A DNA stretch of 64,000 bases from Scylla paramamosain (GCF_035594125.1 NC_087191.1:4134467-4198466); one strand, 5' to 3'. Shown: positions 40,416-54,325, counted from the stretch's first letter. Made by a program: numbers and translations. The notes: generated by a model not told the origin, from the sequence alone.

Positions 40416-43010
40416 ACGTATATACGTTAGGGACATAGTACAATGTTATATTAACATTAACTTTAAAACAAATAGAAAAACAGAGTCGATATGGGTATGG
40501 TTAGATATTAAGGAAGGATCACAGTCAGAAGTACTGGGATTAGTGTACAGGCCACCAAACAGTACTAAGAAAATTAACACCTCATTATGGCAGGAAATAA
40601 ATAAATCACGCAAGTGCAGTCAGGTATGTGTGGTAGGAGATTTTAATTTTTTTTAATATTGGCTGGAACCTGATGGTGGGTACCATTGAAGGAGAATTTC
40701 TTAAGGTATTTCAGGATATTTTTTTTAAATCAGGTAATCTTAGCACCCGCAAGGTGGGAATAATATTTTATATTTAATTTCAACCAGCAGGGAGGAAGTA
40801 GTCAAGCAGATAGTTTGGAGGAAATCTACGTAACAGTGACCATTGTGAAATTAGGTGCAAATTAAAATGGGAGAAAACTTTTACAAGCAAAACCACTAGT
40901 AAAATACCTTACTTCAGGAGAGCAAATTTTGAGAGATTGAAAAGATACCTCCAAGGAGTTGACTGGCAACAGACGCAAGGGGAGTTAAGGCTCAAGACTT
41001 AGTTTAGAGAGATAAAGCAAAGTGAGGAAGGTGAGGTGAGGTGTGAGGGCAAGTTGGTGAGAAGTATCCGGAAGGATCCGAGGAATGAAGAGCGACCATG
41101 TTGGAAAGTCAGGTCATGCTGAGATGGGCGAGGTGAGGTCGAGGCGAGGTCAAGGGGGAAAGTAGATGTAGATAAGCTATATAAATATTTCGTTGATAAA
41201 TTACATACAAACATCCTCATAGAGCAATAAGAGCACAGAAGAATGACCCTAAATGGATGACTGTTAGGTTAAAGCACTACTTAGGGCTGTAGAGATTAAA
41301 GACAGGGGAATAGGTTTCAAAGCCACAATGTAATGAATTAGGTAGATTAATCAGGAGGTTAACGAGGAAAGTTAAAATAAATTATTAAAAATAGCTAGTC
41401 AGGCAAAGTTGGATCCCATGGGATTTTATCCGGGGTATAGGATGAAAAATAGAGAATCAATAGGACCCTTAAAGGTAGCAGATGGGTCGTTTGCTAGTTC
41501 TAAGGAGGAAATTGGGAAAATTCTAAACGAATATTTTTTAGCCTCACCAAGGAAAAAATAAGCAGGAAATGCCGAACAGTGAGCAGATGTTTAGAGCAAA
41601 AAAGAATGAGAAGCTGACATATATTACCATAACTAAGGAGGTAGTGGAAAAGGAGACAGATAGACTAAAAAGTTTAAGACACCAGGACCAGATGAAATAT
41701 ATCCCAGAGTGCTTAAGGAATGCAAAAAGGCTATTAGTGAACCGTTAGAGAGGCTAAACAAATTTAAGACACTAGGACCAGATGAGATATATCCCCGAGT
41801 TCTTAAGGAATGCAAAAAGATTAATAGTGAACTGTTAGTTTGTCTTTACTCAGGTTTAGGTTTTGATTCAGGTGAGGTACCAGTAATGTGGTGGCAGGCG
41901 AATGTAGTACCTCTCTTTAAGAAAGAATATAAATCATTTGAGAGCATTTAGACAAATGCAACTTGATAAATCAGTCACAGCATGGCTTCACGAAGGGGAA
42001 GTCTTGCCTGGTGAACTTGTTAAGTTTTTACAGTAAAGTTTACGAGGCGGCTGATAATGGTGGTAGTTATGACATCCTGTATCTGGACTTTAGTAAAGCG
42101 TTTCACAAGGTACCCAATCAGAGGCTCCTGAGAAAGATTAGGGCGCACGGGATAGATGGGAAGGACTGGAGAAGGTCGTGGCTAAGCGACAGGCGACAGA
42201 GAATTGTAAGGAACGGCTCTAAATCCGAGTGGAGTCAAGTAATTAGTGAGGTGCCACAGGGATCAGTTTTAAGGGCATTGTTGTTTTTAATATATAACAT
42301 TGACTTCAGTAGTGGAATTAATAGTGGTGTTAGTAAATTGCGGATTACACGAAGATATGTAGATTAATTAGCTCAGAATCGGATACCATCACCTTGAAGG
42401 CAGATTTGGATAGGATGAACAAATGGACAGACAATTGGCAAATATAGTTTAACAGTAACAAATGCAAACTACTTAGCGTAGACAGGAGGATACCCACACA
42501 GTAGGTACACAATAAACAGCGAAGCTCTGGTAGGTTCAGGGTACGAATAAGATTTAAGAGTTATAGTTAGCTCTAAATTCCGTCTAAGAAAGCAATGCAT
42601 AGCAGCCAGAAATAGGGCAAATAGGGTATTAGGATTTTTTTTAGGAGTGTTAAAAGTAGAAGTCTCGAAGTAATATAAAAAAAATTATTTGGCGTCAGAC
42701 CTCATCTCTTAGAAAGCGAGATTGAAGCGGTTAAATTTACATTCTATAGAGAGACATAAAACTCTAAGTATTATGAGGGTTATAACAAGGGAGCGTAAGC
42801 AAAATTCTTAGAATAAGTAACCAGGATAAAACGAGAAATAACGGGTTCAAGCTTGAAAAATTAGGTTTAAAAAAGAGAGAGGAAGGAATTGGTTCTCAAA
42901 TAGAGTGGTAGATGAATGGAACGGAATTAGTAATCAAATTGTTAGTGCAGAGTCATTAGAGAGCTTTAGGAGAAGATTAAACAAATTTATGGATGGGGAT
43001 GATAGTTGGA
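40416..43010 (+). pseudogene. CR1-like ORF2 (endonuclease and RT), plus copy
   Basis: Endonuclease pieces include YVRDIVQCYINI, VLGLVYRPPNS and CVVGDFNF (catalytic Asp-x-Asn). RT pieces include LGPDEIYPRVLKECKK (in the tandem duplication), QSQHGFTKGKSCLVNLLSF, ILYLDFSKAFHKVPNQRLL, SWLSDRRQRIV and VISEVPQGSVL. The FADD catalytic site at about 42330-42350 is frameshifted and altered. The C-terminal part to 43010 is full of stops. Confidence 0.75.
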
Positions 43011-43102
43011 AATAGGTAGGTATATTTCATACAGGGACTGCCATGTATAGACCTGATGGCTTCTTGCAGCTTCCCTTATTTCTTATGTTCTCATGTTCTT
43101 AT

Positions 43103-43530
43103 AACTCCCTCATCAAGAGTTTATCTCTGGTAGATTAGCATGAGAGAAACACTGCAGCTGAGAAAGAGAAAGCAAGACACAATATATACCCGGCTAAGGA
43201 AATCTCCCCCGAGATTATCTGTCCTATCTTATCTGTCCCAGCCACATGGACTGTTCTGAATTTATAGGCTTGCAGACTCAGAAGCCCATCACTTCTGCAT
43301 TTTTTTTCTTCTTCTTTTTAAATGACTGGAAATAGGTGAGTAGCTTGTGGTCAACCTCCATGACAAATTTTCTTCTTCGAAGGTAATAGTCAAACCTAAG
43401 AAAGTCAAACACAGCAGCAAGGCACTCACGTTGTATTGTGGTGTACCTATACTCGCGCAAGGGAGGAGCTTGCGACTGGCAGTACCAAGATGGTACTGCA
43501 GAAGGATCTATAGATAGTAAGACCTCTATT
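43103..43530 (-). pseudogene. Gmr1-like element: C-terminal RNase H fragment between two CR1-like LINEs
   Basis: On the minus strand it reads LLQYHLGTASRKLLPRESRY-type sequence, then YTTIQRECLAAVFDFLRFDY and FVMEVDHKLLTYFQSFK, matching the Ty3/gypsy RNase H pattern (YTTIERECLAIVFA..., EVDHKPL). It continues to HVAGTD-like and a DFLSR-like end. It is flanked on the left by the plus CR1-like 3' end and on the right by the minus CR1-like 3' end. Its missing N-terminal half (TFVLRT-type codons) is at 57096, so the two were contiguous before insertion. Confidence 0.75.
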
Positions 43531-43699
43531 CATAAGAATATAAGAACATAAGAAATAAGGGAGGCTGCAAGAAGACACCAGGCTTACACGTATCAGTCCC
43601 TGTATGAAATATACCTACCTATTTCCACCTATCATCCCCATCCGTAAACCCGTCTAATCTTCTCTTAAAGCTCCCTAATGTCTTAACACTAACAACTTG

Positions 43700-45490
43700 A
43701 TTAATGAGTCCGTTCCACTCATCTACCACTATTTGAGAACCAATTTCTTCCTATCTCTTTCCTAAAGCTAAATTTTTCAAGCTTGAACCCATTATTTCTT
43801 GTTCTACACAAGTTGCTGATCCTAAGAAATTTGCTTACATCCCCCTTGTTATAATCCTTATACCACTTGAAGACTTCTATCAAGTCCCCTCTTAACCTAC
43901 GTCTCTCTAAAGAATGTAAATTTAACAGCTTAAATCTCGCCTCGTAAGGAATACTCATCCCCGGTATCCTTTTAGTCATTCTCCTCTGTACTGATTCTAA
44001 TAGACCTATATCTTTCCTGTAATGTGGGGACTAGAACTGCATAGCGTAGTCTAGATGAGGTCTGACCAGCGCCAAGTTTAACTTTAATATTACCTCCGGC
44101 CTTCTACTTTTAACACTCCTAAAAATTAATCCTAATTCTCTATTTTCCCTGTTTCTGGGCTCTATGCATTGTTTTCCTAGACGGAGTTCAGAGATAACTT
44201 ATAACTGCTAAATCTTTCTCATACCCTATACTTACCAGAGTTTCGTAGTTTAATGTGTACCTACTGTGTGGGTTTCCTCTACCTGCGCTAAGTACTTTGC
44301 ATTTCTTGATATTAAACTGCATTTGCCATCTGACCGTGCATTCATTCATCCTATATAAATCTGCCTGCAAGGCGATGGCATCCGATTCTGACCTAATTAA
44401 ATAACCTATCTTTGTGTCATCCGCAAATTTACGAACATCACTACTAATTCCACTATCTAAGTCATTGATATATATTAAAAAACAACAATGGCCCTAATAC
44501 TGTTCCCTGTGGCACCCCACTAATTACATGACCCCACTCGGATTTAGAGCCGTTTATTACAACTCTTTGCCGCCTGTCGCTAAGCCATGACATCATCCAG
44601 CCTAACACCTTCCCATCTATCCCGTGTGCCCTAACCTTTCTCAGGAGCCTTTGATGAGGTACCTTGTCAAATGCTTTACTTAAGTCCAGATATAAGATAG
44701 CATAATTATCTCCATTATCTACTGCCTCGTACACTTCACTGTAAAAACTTAACAAGTTTGTCAGGCAAGACTTCCCTTCGTGAAGCCATGCTGTGACTGA
44801 TTTATGAAGTTATGTTTCTCAAAATGTTCCCTAATGTTCCTCGCTATTATTGACTATAATATTTTACCTACACCTGCAGTTAAGCTGACAGGTGTATAGT
44901 TAGACGCTAAAGTTTTATCTCCTTTCTTAATTAAAGATGGGTACTACCTCCTGCCTCCGCATTACTGACTCATCACCTGACTCAAGTGATTTCCTAAAGA
45001 CGGAAACAAACGGCTCACTAATAACCTCTTTGCATTCCTTAAGTACTCTGGGATATATTTCATCTGGTCCTGGTGTCTTGAACTTTTTAAACTTTAACTT
45101 TAACTATTTTCTGCTCCACTATCTCCCTAATTATGGAAATATGTCAGTTTCTCATTCTCATCTTCTCTAAACATGTGTTCACTATCTGGCATATTCTGCA
45201 TGTTTTCCTGGGTGAAGAGAGTTAAAAAATATGCAGAATTTTACTAATCTCCTCCCCATCTGCTGCCTTTAATGGACCTATATTATATTTATTCTTCGCC
45301 CTGTATACCTGATAAAATCCCTTGGGGTCCGTCTTCGCCTGGATGGCTACCTTTAATTCATAATTGCCCTTTGCTTTCCTCGTTGGATGGCTACCTTTAA
45401 TTCATAATTGCCCTTTGCTTTCCTCGTTAACTTCCTGACTGTTCTAACTAATTCATTATATTGTGACCTTAAAACTTCTTCACCTGCCCT
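43700..45490 (-). pseudogene. CR1-like ORF2: RT and C-terminal part, minus copy
   Basis: From the N-terminal side: LRAGEEVLRSQYNELVRTVR, then RT with TLASNYTPVSLTAGVGKIL-type sequence around 44880. LSFYSEVYEAVDNGDNYAIL, YLDLSKAFDKVPHQRLLRKV, GVPQGTVLGPLLFF and an intact-looking KFADDTKIG (about 44430-44405) follow. The C-terminal part has LQADLYRMNECTVRWQMQFN, RMTKRIPGMS and LERRRLRGDLIEVFKWYKDY. Frames shift several times. Confidence 0.75.
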
Positions 45491-46223
<733 letters not shown>

Positions 46224-48374
46224 CCCGTCTTTGTGTGCTGAGCGCATAACAGAGGTGATAGTGTCTGGCATTGAGGCGTACATTCCTCACTCTTTTTCTC
46301 ATCCTAAACCTTCTAAACCTTGGTTTAACACAGCTTGTTCTCGTGCTATACATGATAGAGAGGTGGCCCACAAAAGGTACTTAAGCCTTCCATCACCAGA
46401 ATCTCATGCACTTTATATTTCTGCCCGGAACCATGCCAAGTCTGTTCTCCAACTAGCCAAAAATTCCTTCATTAACAGAAAATGTCAAAACCTTTCAAGA
46501 TCTAACTCCCCTCGTGATTTCTGGCATCTAGCCAAAAATATCTCCAATAACTTTGCTTCTTCTTCTTTCCCTCCTCTACTTCAACCAGATGGCACCACTG
46601 CTATCACATCTATTTCTAAAGCTGAACTCTTTGCTCAAACCTTTGCTAAAAACTCTACCTTGGACGATTCTGGGCTTTTTCCTCCCTCTCCTCCACCCTC
46701 TGACTACTTCATGCCACGTATTAAAATTCTTCGCAATGATGTTTTCCATGCCCTCGCTGGCCTAAACCCTCGGAAGGCTTATGGACCTGATGGGGTCCCT
46801 CCTATTGTTCTCCGAAACTGTGCCTCCGTGGTTGCACCTTGCCTAGTCAAACTCTTTCAGCTCTGTCTGTCAACATCTACCTTTCCTTCTTGCTGGAAGT
46901 TTGCCTACATTCAACCTGTTCCTAAAAAAGGTGACCGTTCTAATCCCTCAAACTACCGCCCTATTGCTTTAATTTCCTGCCTATCCAAAGTTTTTGAGTC
47001 TATCCTCAACAGGAAGATTCTTAAACATCTATCACTTCACAACCTTCTATCTGATCGCCAGTATGGGCTCCGTCAAGGCCGCTCTTCTGGTGATCTTCTG
47101 GCTTTCCTTACTGAGTCTTGGTCATCCTCTTTTAGAGATTTTGGTGAAACTTTTGCTGTTGCCTTGGACATATCAAAAGCTTTTGATAGAGTCTGGCACA
47201 AAGCTTTGATTTCCAAACTACCCTCCTACGGTTTCTATCCTTCTCTCTGTAACTTCATCTCAAGTTTCCTTTCTGACCGTTCTATTGCTGCTGTGGTAGA
47301 CGGTCACTGTGCTTCTCCTAAATCTATTAACAGTGGTGTTCCTCAGGGCTCTGTCCTATCACCAACTCTCTTCTTATTATTTATTAATAATCTTCTAAAC
47401 CAAACTTCTTGTCCTATCCACTCCTACGCTGATGATACCACCCTGCACTTCTCCACGTCTTTTCATAGACGTCCAACCCTTCAGGAGGTAAACATAGCAC
47501 GCAGGGAAGCCACAGAACGCCTGACTTCTGATCTTTCTAAAATTTCTGATTGGGGCAGTGCAAACTTGGAATTGTTCAATGCCTCAAAAACTCAATTTCT
47601 CCATCTACCAACTCGACACAACCTTTCAGACAACTATCCCCTCTTCTTCAATGACACTCAGCTGTCCCCCTCTTCTACACTGAACATTCTCGGTCTGTCC
47701 TTTACTTATAATCTGAACTGGAAACTTCACATCTCATCTCTAGCTAAAACAGCTTCTATGAAGTTAGGTGTTCAGAGACGTCTCCGCCAGTTTTTCTCAC
47801 CCTCCCAGCTGCTAACTCTGTACAAGGGCCTTATCCGTCCATGTATGGAGTATGCTTCACATGTCTGGGGGGGTTCCACTCATACTGCTCTTCTAGACAG
47901 GGTGGAATCAAAAGCTTTTCGTATCATCATCTCCTCTCCTCTAACTGACTGTCTTCAGCCTCTCTCTCACCGCCGCAATGTTGCATATCTAGCTGTCTTC
48001 TTCCGCTATTTTCATGCTAACTGCTCTTCTGATCTTGCTAACTGCATGCCTGCCCCCCTTCCGCGGCCTCGCTGCACAAGACTTTCTTCTTTCTCTCACC
48101 CCCTATTCTGTCCACCTCTCTAACGCAAGAGTTAACCAGTATTCTCAATCATTCATCCCTTTCTCTGGTAAACTCTGGAACTCCCTGCCTGCTTCTGTAT
48201 TTCCACCTTCCTATGAGTTGAATTCCTTCAAGAGGGAGGTTTCAAGACACTTATCCACCAATTTTTGACCACTGCCTTGACACTTTTAAGGGACTGGCAT
48301 TTCAGTGGGCATTTTTTTTATTGATTTTTGTTGCCCTTGGCCATTGTGCTTCTTACATAAAAAAAAGAAAAAAA
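46224..48374 (+). mobile_element. Family-1 LINE copy G-insert, best-preserved copy
   Basis: A 5'-truncated plus copy begins in the linker between endonuclease and RT (CCGTCTTTGTGTGCTGAGCG) and ends in an interrupted poly(A) run (A8, G, A8). It is flanked by AGAC at 46220-46223 and 48375-48378. The RT has no stop codon, so this is the youngest-looking element in the window. It lies in opposite orientation inside another family-1 copy, at the same site as the insert at 9695. Confidence 0.88.
46227..48123 (+). CDS. Family-1 LINE reverse transcriptase, open over about 630 codons
   Basis: A single frame includes the pre-RT linker ([18 protein letters not shown]) and the RT motifs YGPDGVPPIVL, NYRPIALISCLSKVFE, GLRQGRSSGDLLAFL, VALDISKAFDRVWHKAL, GVPQGSVLSPTLFLLFI and the catalytic SYADDTTLHF at about 47430. 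The thumb and C-terminal block LYKGLIRPCMEYASHVWGG follow. One extra C in the run at about 48105 shifts the last 50 codons into the next frame (to HLSTNF near 48266). The endonuclease is missing because of 5' truncation, so the protein could not mobilise itself. Confidence 0.85.
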
Positions 48375-50305
48375 AGACATGTGAAGCATGCTCCATACAT
48401 GGACCGATAAGGCCCTTGTACATAGTAAGCAGCTGGGGGATGAGAAAAACTTGCGGAGACGTCTCAGAACACCTAACTTCATAGAAGCTGTTTTAGCTAG
48501 AGATGAGATGTGAAGTTTCCAGTTCAGATTATAAGTAAAGGACAGACCGAGGATGTTCAGTGTAGAGGAGAGGGGACAGTTGAGTGTCATTGAAGAAGAG
48601 GGGATACTTGTCTGGAAGGTTGTGTCGAGTTGATAGATGGAGGAATTGAGTTTTTGAGGCATTGAACAATACCAAGTTTGCTCTGCCCCAATCAGAAATT
48701 TTAGAAAGATCAGAAGTCAAGTGTTCTGTGGCTTCCCTGCGTGAAATGTTTATTTCCTGAAGGGTTGGACGTCTATGAAAACACGTGGAAAAGTGCAGGG
48801 TGGTATCATCAGCATAGGAGTGGATAGGACACGAAGTTTGGTTTAGAAGATTATGAATGAATAATAAGAAGAGAGTGGGTGACAGGACAGAACCCTGAGG
48901 AATACCACTGTTAATAGATTTAGGAGAAGAACAGTGACCGTCTACCACAGCAGCAATAGAACGGTCAGAAAGTAAACTTGAGATGAAGTTACAGAGAGAA
49001 GGATAGGAGCCGTAGGAGGGTAGCTTGGAAATCAAAGCTTTGTGCCAGACTCTATCAAAAGCTTTTGATATGTCAACAACATGATAAGGCAACAACAAAA
49101 GTTTCACCAAAATCTCTAAAAGAGGATGACCAAGACTCAGTAAGGAAAGCCAGAAGATCACCAGTAGAGCGGTCTTGACGGAAACCATACTGGCGATCAG
49201 ATAGAAGGTTTTGAAGTGATAGATGTTTAAGAATCTTTCTGTTGAGGATAGATTCAAAAACTTTAGATACGCAGGAAGTTAAAGCAATAGGACGGTAGTT
49301 TGAAGGATTACAACGGTCACCCTTTTTAGGAATGGGAGATATTTATGGCTAGATGCCGTAAGTCACGAGGGGAGTTAGATCTTGAAAGATTTTGACACTT
49401 TCTGTTAATGAAGGAGTTTTTGGCTAGTTGGAGAACATACTTGACATGGTTCTGGCTAGAAATATAAAGTGCATGAGATTCTGGAGATGGAAGGCTTAAG
49501 TACCTTTTGTGGGCCACCTCTCTATCATCTATAGCACGAGAACAAGCTGTGTTAAACCAATGTTTAGAAGGTTTAGGACGAGAAAAAGAGTGAGGAATGT
49601 ACGCCTCCATGCCAGACACTATCACCTCTGTTATGCGCTTAGCACAGAAAGACGGGTCTCTGACACAGAAGCAGTAGTCATTCCAAGGAAAATCAGCAAA
49701 ATACATCCTCAGGTCCCTCCAACTAGCAGAGGCAAAACGCCAGAGGCACCTTCGCTTAGGGGGATCCTGAGGAGGAATTAGAGCGATAGGACAAGATGCA
49801 GAGATGAGATTGTGATCGGAGGATCCCAACGGAGAAGAACGGGTGACAGCATAAGCAGAAGGATTTAGAGGTCAGGGAAAGGTCAAGAATGTTGGGCATA
49901 TCTCCAAGAGGGTCAGGAATATGAGTAGTACTAATCGAGAATAATGCAGAAGTTAATGAAGAAAAAGTTGAGGGGGGTGTCAAGAAACTTAGGGTCGTCG
50001 ACAGAAAGGCAGTCCGACCTGGGGACATTTATGGTCCCCTCCCCAGATGGGGACTCCGAGGCTGGGGTAGGAGTCGCTATGATGATTTGAACATTTTTGA
50101 ATGAAGGGTGTGTGTGTTATTAGGTGCTTGTAGTTGTGTGTGAAGGAAGAGAGTTGTCTTTAGAGGGCAGGCTGTGACTGCCCCCTTGTGTTGTGAGACA
50201 CAAAGGGAAACGTTCAATGAGGTTACAGGTGGGTTTAATGATAAGTTAACAGCACCCCCTGAACAGTGCTTTTGACCTCACTGGGAGTAATTATCGTTTC
50301 GGCAG
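48375..50305 (-). mobile_element. Family-1 LINE copy G-host, 5' part with complete 5' end
   Basis: The host continues into RT (48529-49257: ISKAFDRVWHKALISKLP, SYADDTTLHF), loses about 600 bp near 49335 (jumping from the codons for KKGD to the linker), and then covers the linker and endonuclease C-terminal part (SSDHNLI-type). The 5' UTR ends at the CCGAAACGATAATTACTCCC block near 50305. A stretch of endonuclease is missing near 49960. Confidence 0.82.
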
Positions 50306-51470
50306 TTGTCTACTGCTTCCTTCTCTTACGCCCTATATATAATGTTTTAATATAGCAGTCATCTATTTAGGGTAATTTTTCTGTGATCTTATTGCCCTTT
50401 ACGGGATATTTGCTAACTGAGCTGTATGAACTTTATCTACGAAATATTTATATAATTCATCTACATTTACTTCACCTAATCCCCTCATCCCGGAAACTAC
50501 CATCCTTTCCACTCCCTCATCTACTTGACTCGATCTCACCTCTCTCATTTCAGCATGACCTGACATTCCAACATGTTCACACCTATCTCCCCCTCCCTCA
50601 CTCCTCCGCCCCTTCCGGACACATCTTCCCTCCTCTTGTCCTATACCCTCACACCTCACCTCACCTCTCTCATCTTGCCTTATCTCTCTAAACTCCGTCC
50701 CGGACCTGACCTCACCCTGCATTCGTTGCCAGTCAACTCCTTGGAGGTACCTTTTTAATTCCTCAAAATCTGCTCTCCTAAAGTCAGATATTTTACTAGT
50801 ATTTTTCCTTCTAAAAGTTTCTTCCCATTTTAAATTGTACCTAATTCTCCTGTGGTCACTGTTACCTAGCTGTCCTCCTACCTCTACCTGCGTGACTGCT
50901 TCCTCCCTGTTAGTAAGAATTAAATCTAGAATATCATTCTCCCTTTTGGGTTCTACGACTAACTGTTTTAATAAATTATCCTGAATTACCTGAAGAAATT
51001 CCTCTGCTTCCCTGTTACCCACCATTAGGCTCCAGTCGATATTCCTAAAATTAAAATCTACCGCACATACCTGAGCCTTACCCTGTTCTATTTATTTCCT
51101 GCTACAATGAGATGTTAATTTCCTTTTTACTGGTCAGTGGCCTGTACATTACTCCCAGTACTACTGACTGTGGTCTTTCCTTAATATCTACCCATATCGA
51201 CTCTGTTTTGCTATCTTTTTTTTTTTAATTCTACTTTTAATACAACACTGCAATGTGTCCCTAACGTATAACGCGACGCCTCCTCCTCTCCTGTTTTCCG
51301 TCTTTATAGAACAGTGTATAACCTCTGGATTAAAATACTTTTCCTGACATATCAACCCAAGTTTCTGTTAAAGCAATGATATAAAAGTTCTCTCTACACA
51401 CGCTATTCCTCTAAGCAAGTCTATTTTATTCAAAATACTTCTATAATTTGTGTAGTAGTAAACTTCTAAG
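50306..51470 (-). pseudogene. CR1-like ORF2: endonuclease and linker, minus copy
   Basis: On the minus strand: ALTETWVD-type sequence near 51370 (catalytic Glu), then RRGGGVALYVRD-type sequence, and the RIY/NYRPPNS region interrupted near 51110. FLQVIQDNLLKQLVVEPK, NDILDLILTNREEAVTQVEV and QLGNSDHRRIRYNLKWE (Ser-Asp-His motif) follow. The linker runs FEELKRYLQGVDWQRMQ to VNVDELYKYFVDKVHTAQ, then KHYI-type sequence at the junction with the family-1 insertion at 50306. Confidence 0.75.
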
Positions 51471-51480
51471 CAAGTCTATT

Positions 51481-51775
51481 TTATTCAAAATATTTATAAT
51501 TTGTGTAGTAAACACTTAAGCTATTTCTCACCTTCCCTGAGCTAGTTACCTTTCCAGATTTAATCAATTTGCCCTTTGTTTTGACCTTGCAACTCCTTCC
51601 CTCCTGACTAACGAAAAAAAAAACTCTGGCCTCACAACTCCTTCCCTCCTGACTAACGAAAAAAAACGCTGGCGTGCAGTTAGTTACCTCCCGCTCGAGT
51701 GTTCCGGCCAAAACACGAACACCCTGGCGCAATAAATGCAGTCCATTCCGGACGTAGATAGATAGTCTTATTGAC
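51481..51775 (-). pseudogene. CR1-like ORF1 C-terminal end, minus copy
   Basis: The frame reads YVRNGLHLLRQGVRVLAGTL then EREVTNCTPAFFFVSQEGRS, the end of the SGNH-type ORF1, where D-G-V-H-L would hold the catalytic His (His kept, Asp to Asn). A 44-bp tandem duplication (51587-51668) repeats FFFVSQEGRSC. It connects to the ORF1 part at 56240 across the family-3 LINE. Confidence 0.7.
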
Positions 51776-52069
51776 CACAACAACATACATTACATTAACT
51801 TAAAATTACAATAATTTTGGGTCCATCCCAGATCATATTTTTGAATTACGTAAATCACAGGTTTAACTTAGTTACCAAAGAACAAAATTACAGTAAGGGA
51901 ATATATTATATATAGCCAGCCAAAAAAGAACAATAGTAACATATACACTAAAGATACAAAACAAATATGGTCATGTGTGCGAGTATAGGGTAGGATAAGA
52001 TGAGAGACTATGGCTGATTCTGAGAATACAAATTATGGCTGATTCTGAGAATACAAATTCAAACTGAAT

Positions 52070-54143
52070 TTACAATGAAACATACTGTTGAGTTATCTGA
52101 TAAGTGCCGCAGAATAAATTATGAAGTCCAACTAAGCCATATGCGTGACGGATATGTTGTGACAAGGGACACTCTTTTACGACATGACGTCCTGTCTGCA
52201 CCATTCCGCAGGGGCATAACCGCTCCTCCAGCGGTAGACGGCCACGTCCCCGCCTATTCCACCTCCCCCCCTCTACAGCCAGCCAGTGTGCTGACAGGCG
52301 AAAGCGGCTAAATGACATCCTATGATGTCTACAAGTGTATATACATCGTGTACCGTTAAGTCAGGATTTATTTCCTTGTATGTTACTTTTCTTGACGAGT
52401 CCGAAAGAAACTTATTCTGCTTTAGGAATTCCATACTTACGGCAATGTCATCTTTGTGATGGAATAGTAAGTCTGATACATATGTTTTTGTGCTGTACCT
52501 TTCATTAAGAGTTACATTAATTGCAAGAATTAGAGGGTAATCAGTCATGTTTGCACTTTCTTGCCAGATCGTCTCGAAAAATTTTCTTTGCTTGCTTCGA
52601 ACAAGTTCTTTCAGTGGTGGATACCCTAAGTCAACATAACACATTTCGTTACAATTCATTCCTCTCACACCCATTAATTGCTTCAGACATAAGTTGTAAA
52701 TTTTTGTCACAGGTCGGAGATCAGCATTAAGCCAAAATTCACCGCCATATAATAAAGCTGATATGAAGAGCTGCATCATTTTTTTTTTATTTTTTAACAA
52801 TAAAAGGAACACGAGTTTTTCTTTAAAAATTAAACAAATTTATTAACATGAGCCATCTTTGTGTTAGCGTGAACCTTGACAGAAGAAGAAACCGAACCAT
52901 CACATGTGAATGGGGAACCTAAATATATGTACTGTTCACAATGCTCCACCACAAAGTCACCCAACTCAAAAAAGGTTCTCTATCACTCTGGCTTCCACAG
53001 ATAACAAAAAAAAAAAAAAAAAAAAAAAATTGTCTTTGAATCATTAATTTTCATCCCATAACTATGACAAAACTGTAACAAGATATCCAATTTTTTCCCG
53101 TATGTTATCTTTCGCAGTAGCTAAGAGGACTGTATCGTCCATTAGTACAAGTACATGGGTGCCAAGATAGAAAGCCTTCTGGTTCACAGCTTTCTTAAAT
53201 AAGCTTGATGAGGTCATTGACTTAAATAATGAACAAAATGCAAGAAAAAGACTACCCTTGATGTAAACCCACTGAGGCTGATATAATTACTGTGCCAAGT
53301 ACGCTATCAGTAAATACGGTACATAGCAATTATTGCAGCCAACATTATTCCTCCACAACCCAACCTCTGTAGAATCTTAAATAGAACTTGTCTGGGTATG
53401 TAAGTTTGAGAAAAATCAACGAATGTTACAAACAGTTTTTTTTCTTTTTCTTTGCAAAGTCTGTTAACAGGCTTAGAGTTGCAATATGATCCAAACACCC
53501 TCGTCCTTTCTGGGCTCCTGCTTGTTCTCTATAAGGCACAAACCGATTCTGCAACCTTGCACATAATAGTCATATAGTTTTGTTATACTATTTATTACAG
53601 ATATTCCTCGATAATTTTTCGTTATTTGCCCGTTGCCTTTTTAAAGATGTTAAATAGCCGTGCCTTCGTACAGCTCACAGGATAACTGGCAGATGTAAAG
53701 ACAACATTAAATAAGACACTGATAACTGCTAAACAAACCGCAGGGAGCAGCCTGAACAGACCAGGAGAAACACCATCAACACCACAAGCTTCATCAGGTC
53801 TCATTTTCTGAATATGTAGGGATAACTCATCAACTGTGATAGAATCATCTAAAATTGGTACACAAGTTGACTGGTTAGAATTATTGATATCTTCGTTTAC
53901 ACCGGGATTATAAAATGTCTCGTAATAAGTTTTAAATTCATCATCAGATGGGGTGGTACTGTTAGTAGAACCATCCTGGAACTTTCCTTGCCAATCGATG
54001 GCTTTCCATACCCTTGCATCATCGCGGTCATTCAGCAACCTGTCCCAGCGGCTACCACCTGAAGTTACGTTAACCACAGCAACAGGAGCCTGACTTGCCT
54101 CAGAACACTTATACATCAAATTCGCTACATTATTGGCAAGCAC
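52070..54143 (-). pseudogene. Family-3 LINE reverse transcriptase and C-terminal region
   Basis: RT starts with SITVDELSLHIQKMRPDEAC then GVDGVSPGLFRLLPAV (54143-53622). Later come KLFVTFVDFSQTYIPRQVLF and ILQRLGCGGIMLAAIIAMY (53498-53307), and VLVLMDDTVLLATAKDNI at about 53155-53100, an LMDD version of the catalytic YxDD. The C-terminal part has LISALLYGGEFW-type sequence and YNLCLKQLMGVRGMN. It ends with FRLSAHWLAVEGGRW and CPCGMVQTGRHVVKECPLSQ, a Cys-Cys-His-Cys pattern. Frames shift several times. Confidence 0.7.
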
Positions 54144-54325
54144 GTCAAATCGATATCAGTCAGATCAATATTAGAAATATTATTAGCAAAAGGCTTCATG
54201 ATCTATACGTGACCGTTTGATTTTTTTTATTTTTTTTTCACACATGAATTATGGCGAGAGTATTCCAGGATGAGATGTTCACCCAGTTGACACGCTCTAC
54301 TGAAAATATAATGAATGTCTATACC

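Larger units (their letters stand above)
39789..43102 (+). mobile_element. CR1-like LINE copy, plus strand
   Basis: It begins with a 5' block GGTCAGAGTTCCTAGCGAAC that is shared with the 5' end of the minus copy at 57085, and ends in 8-bp type repeats (TCTTATGTTCTCATGTTCTTA) instead of poly(A), a CR1 hallmark. It carries ORF1 and ORF2 remains. A deletion at about 40415 joins the middle of ORF1 to the endonuclease part of ORF2, and a 90-bp tandem duplication lies at 41673-41852. It sits only 13 bp from the LTR border. Confidence 0.8.

Noticed and set aside
49509..49781. Plus frame of 90 codons opposite the LINE linker (also 1567-1857 minus)
   Set aside because: Antisense shadows of the family-1 pre-RT region. 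They recur only because the LINE recurs.
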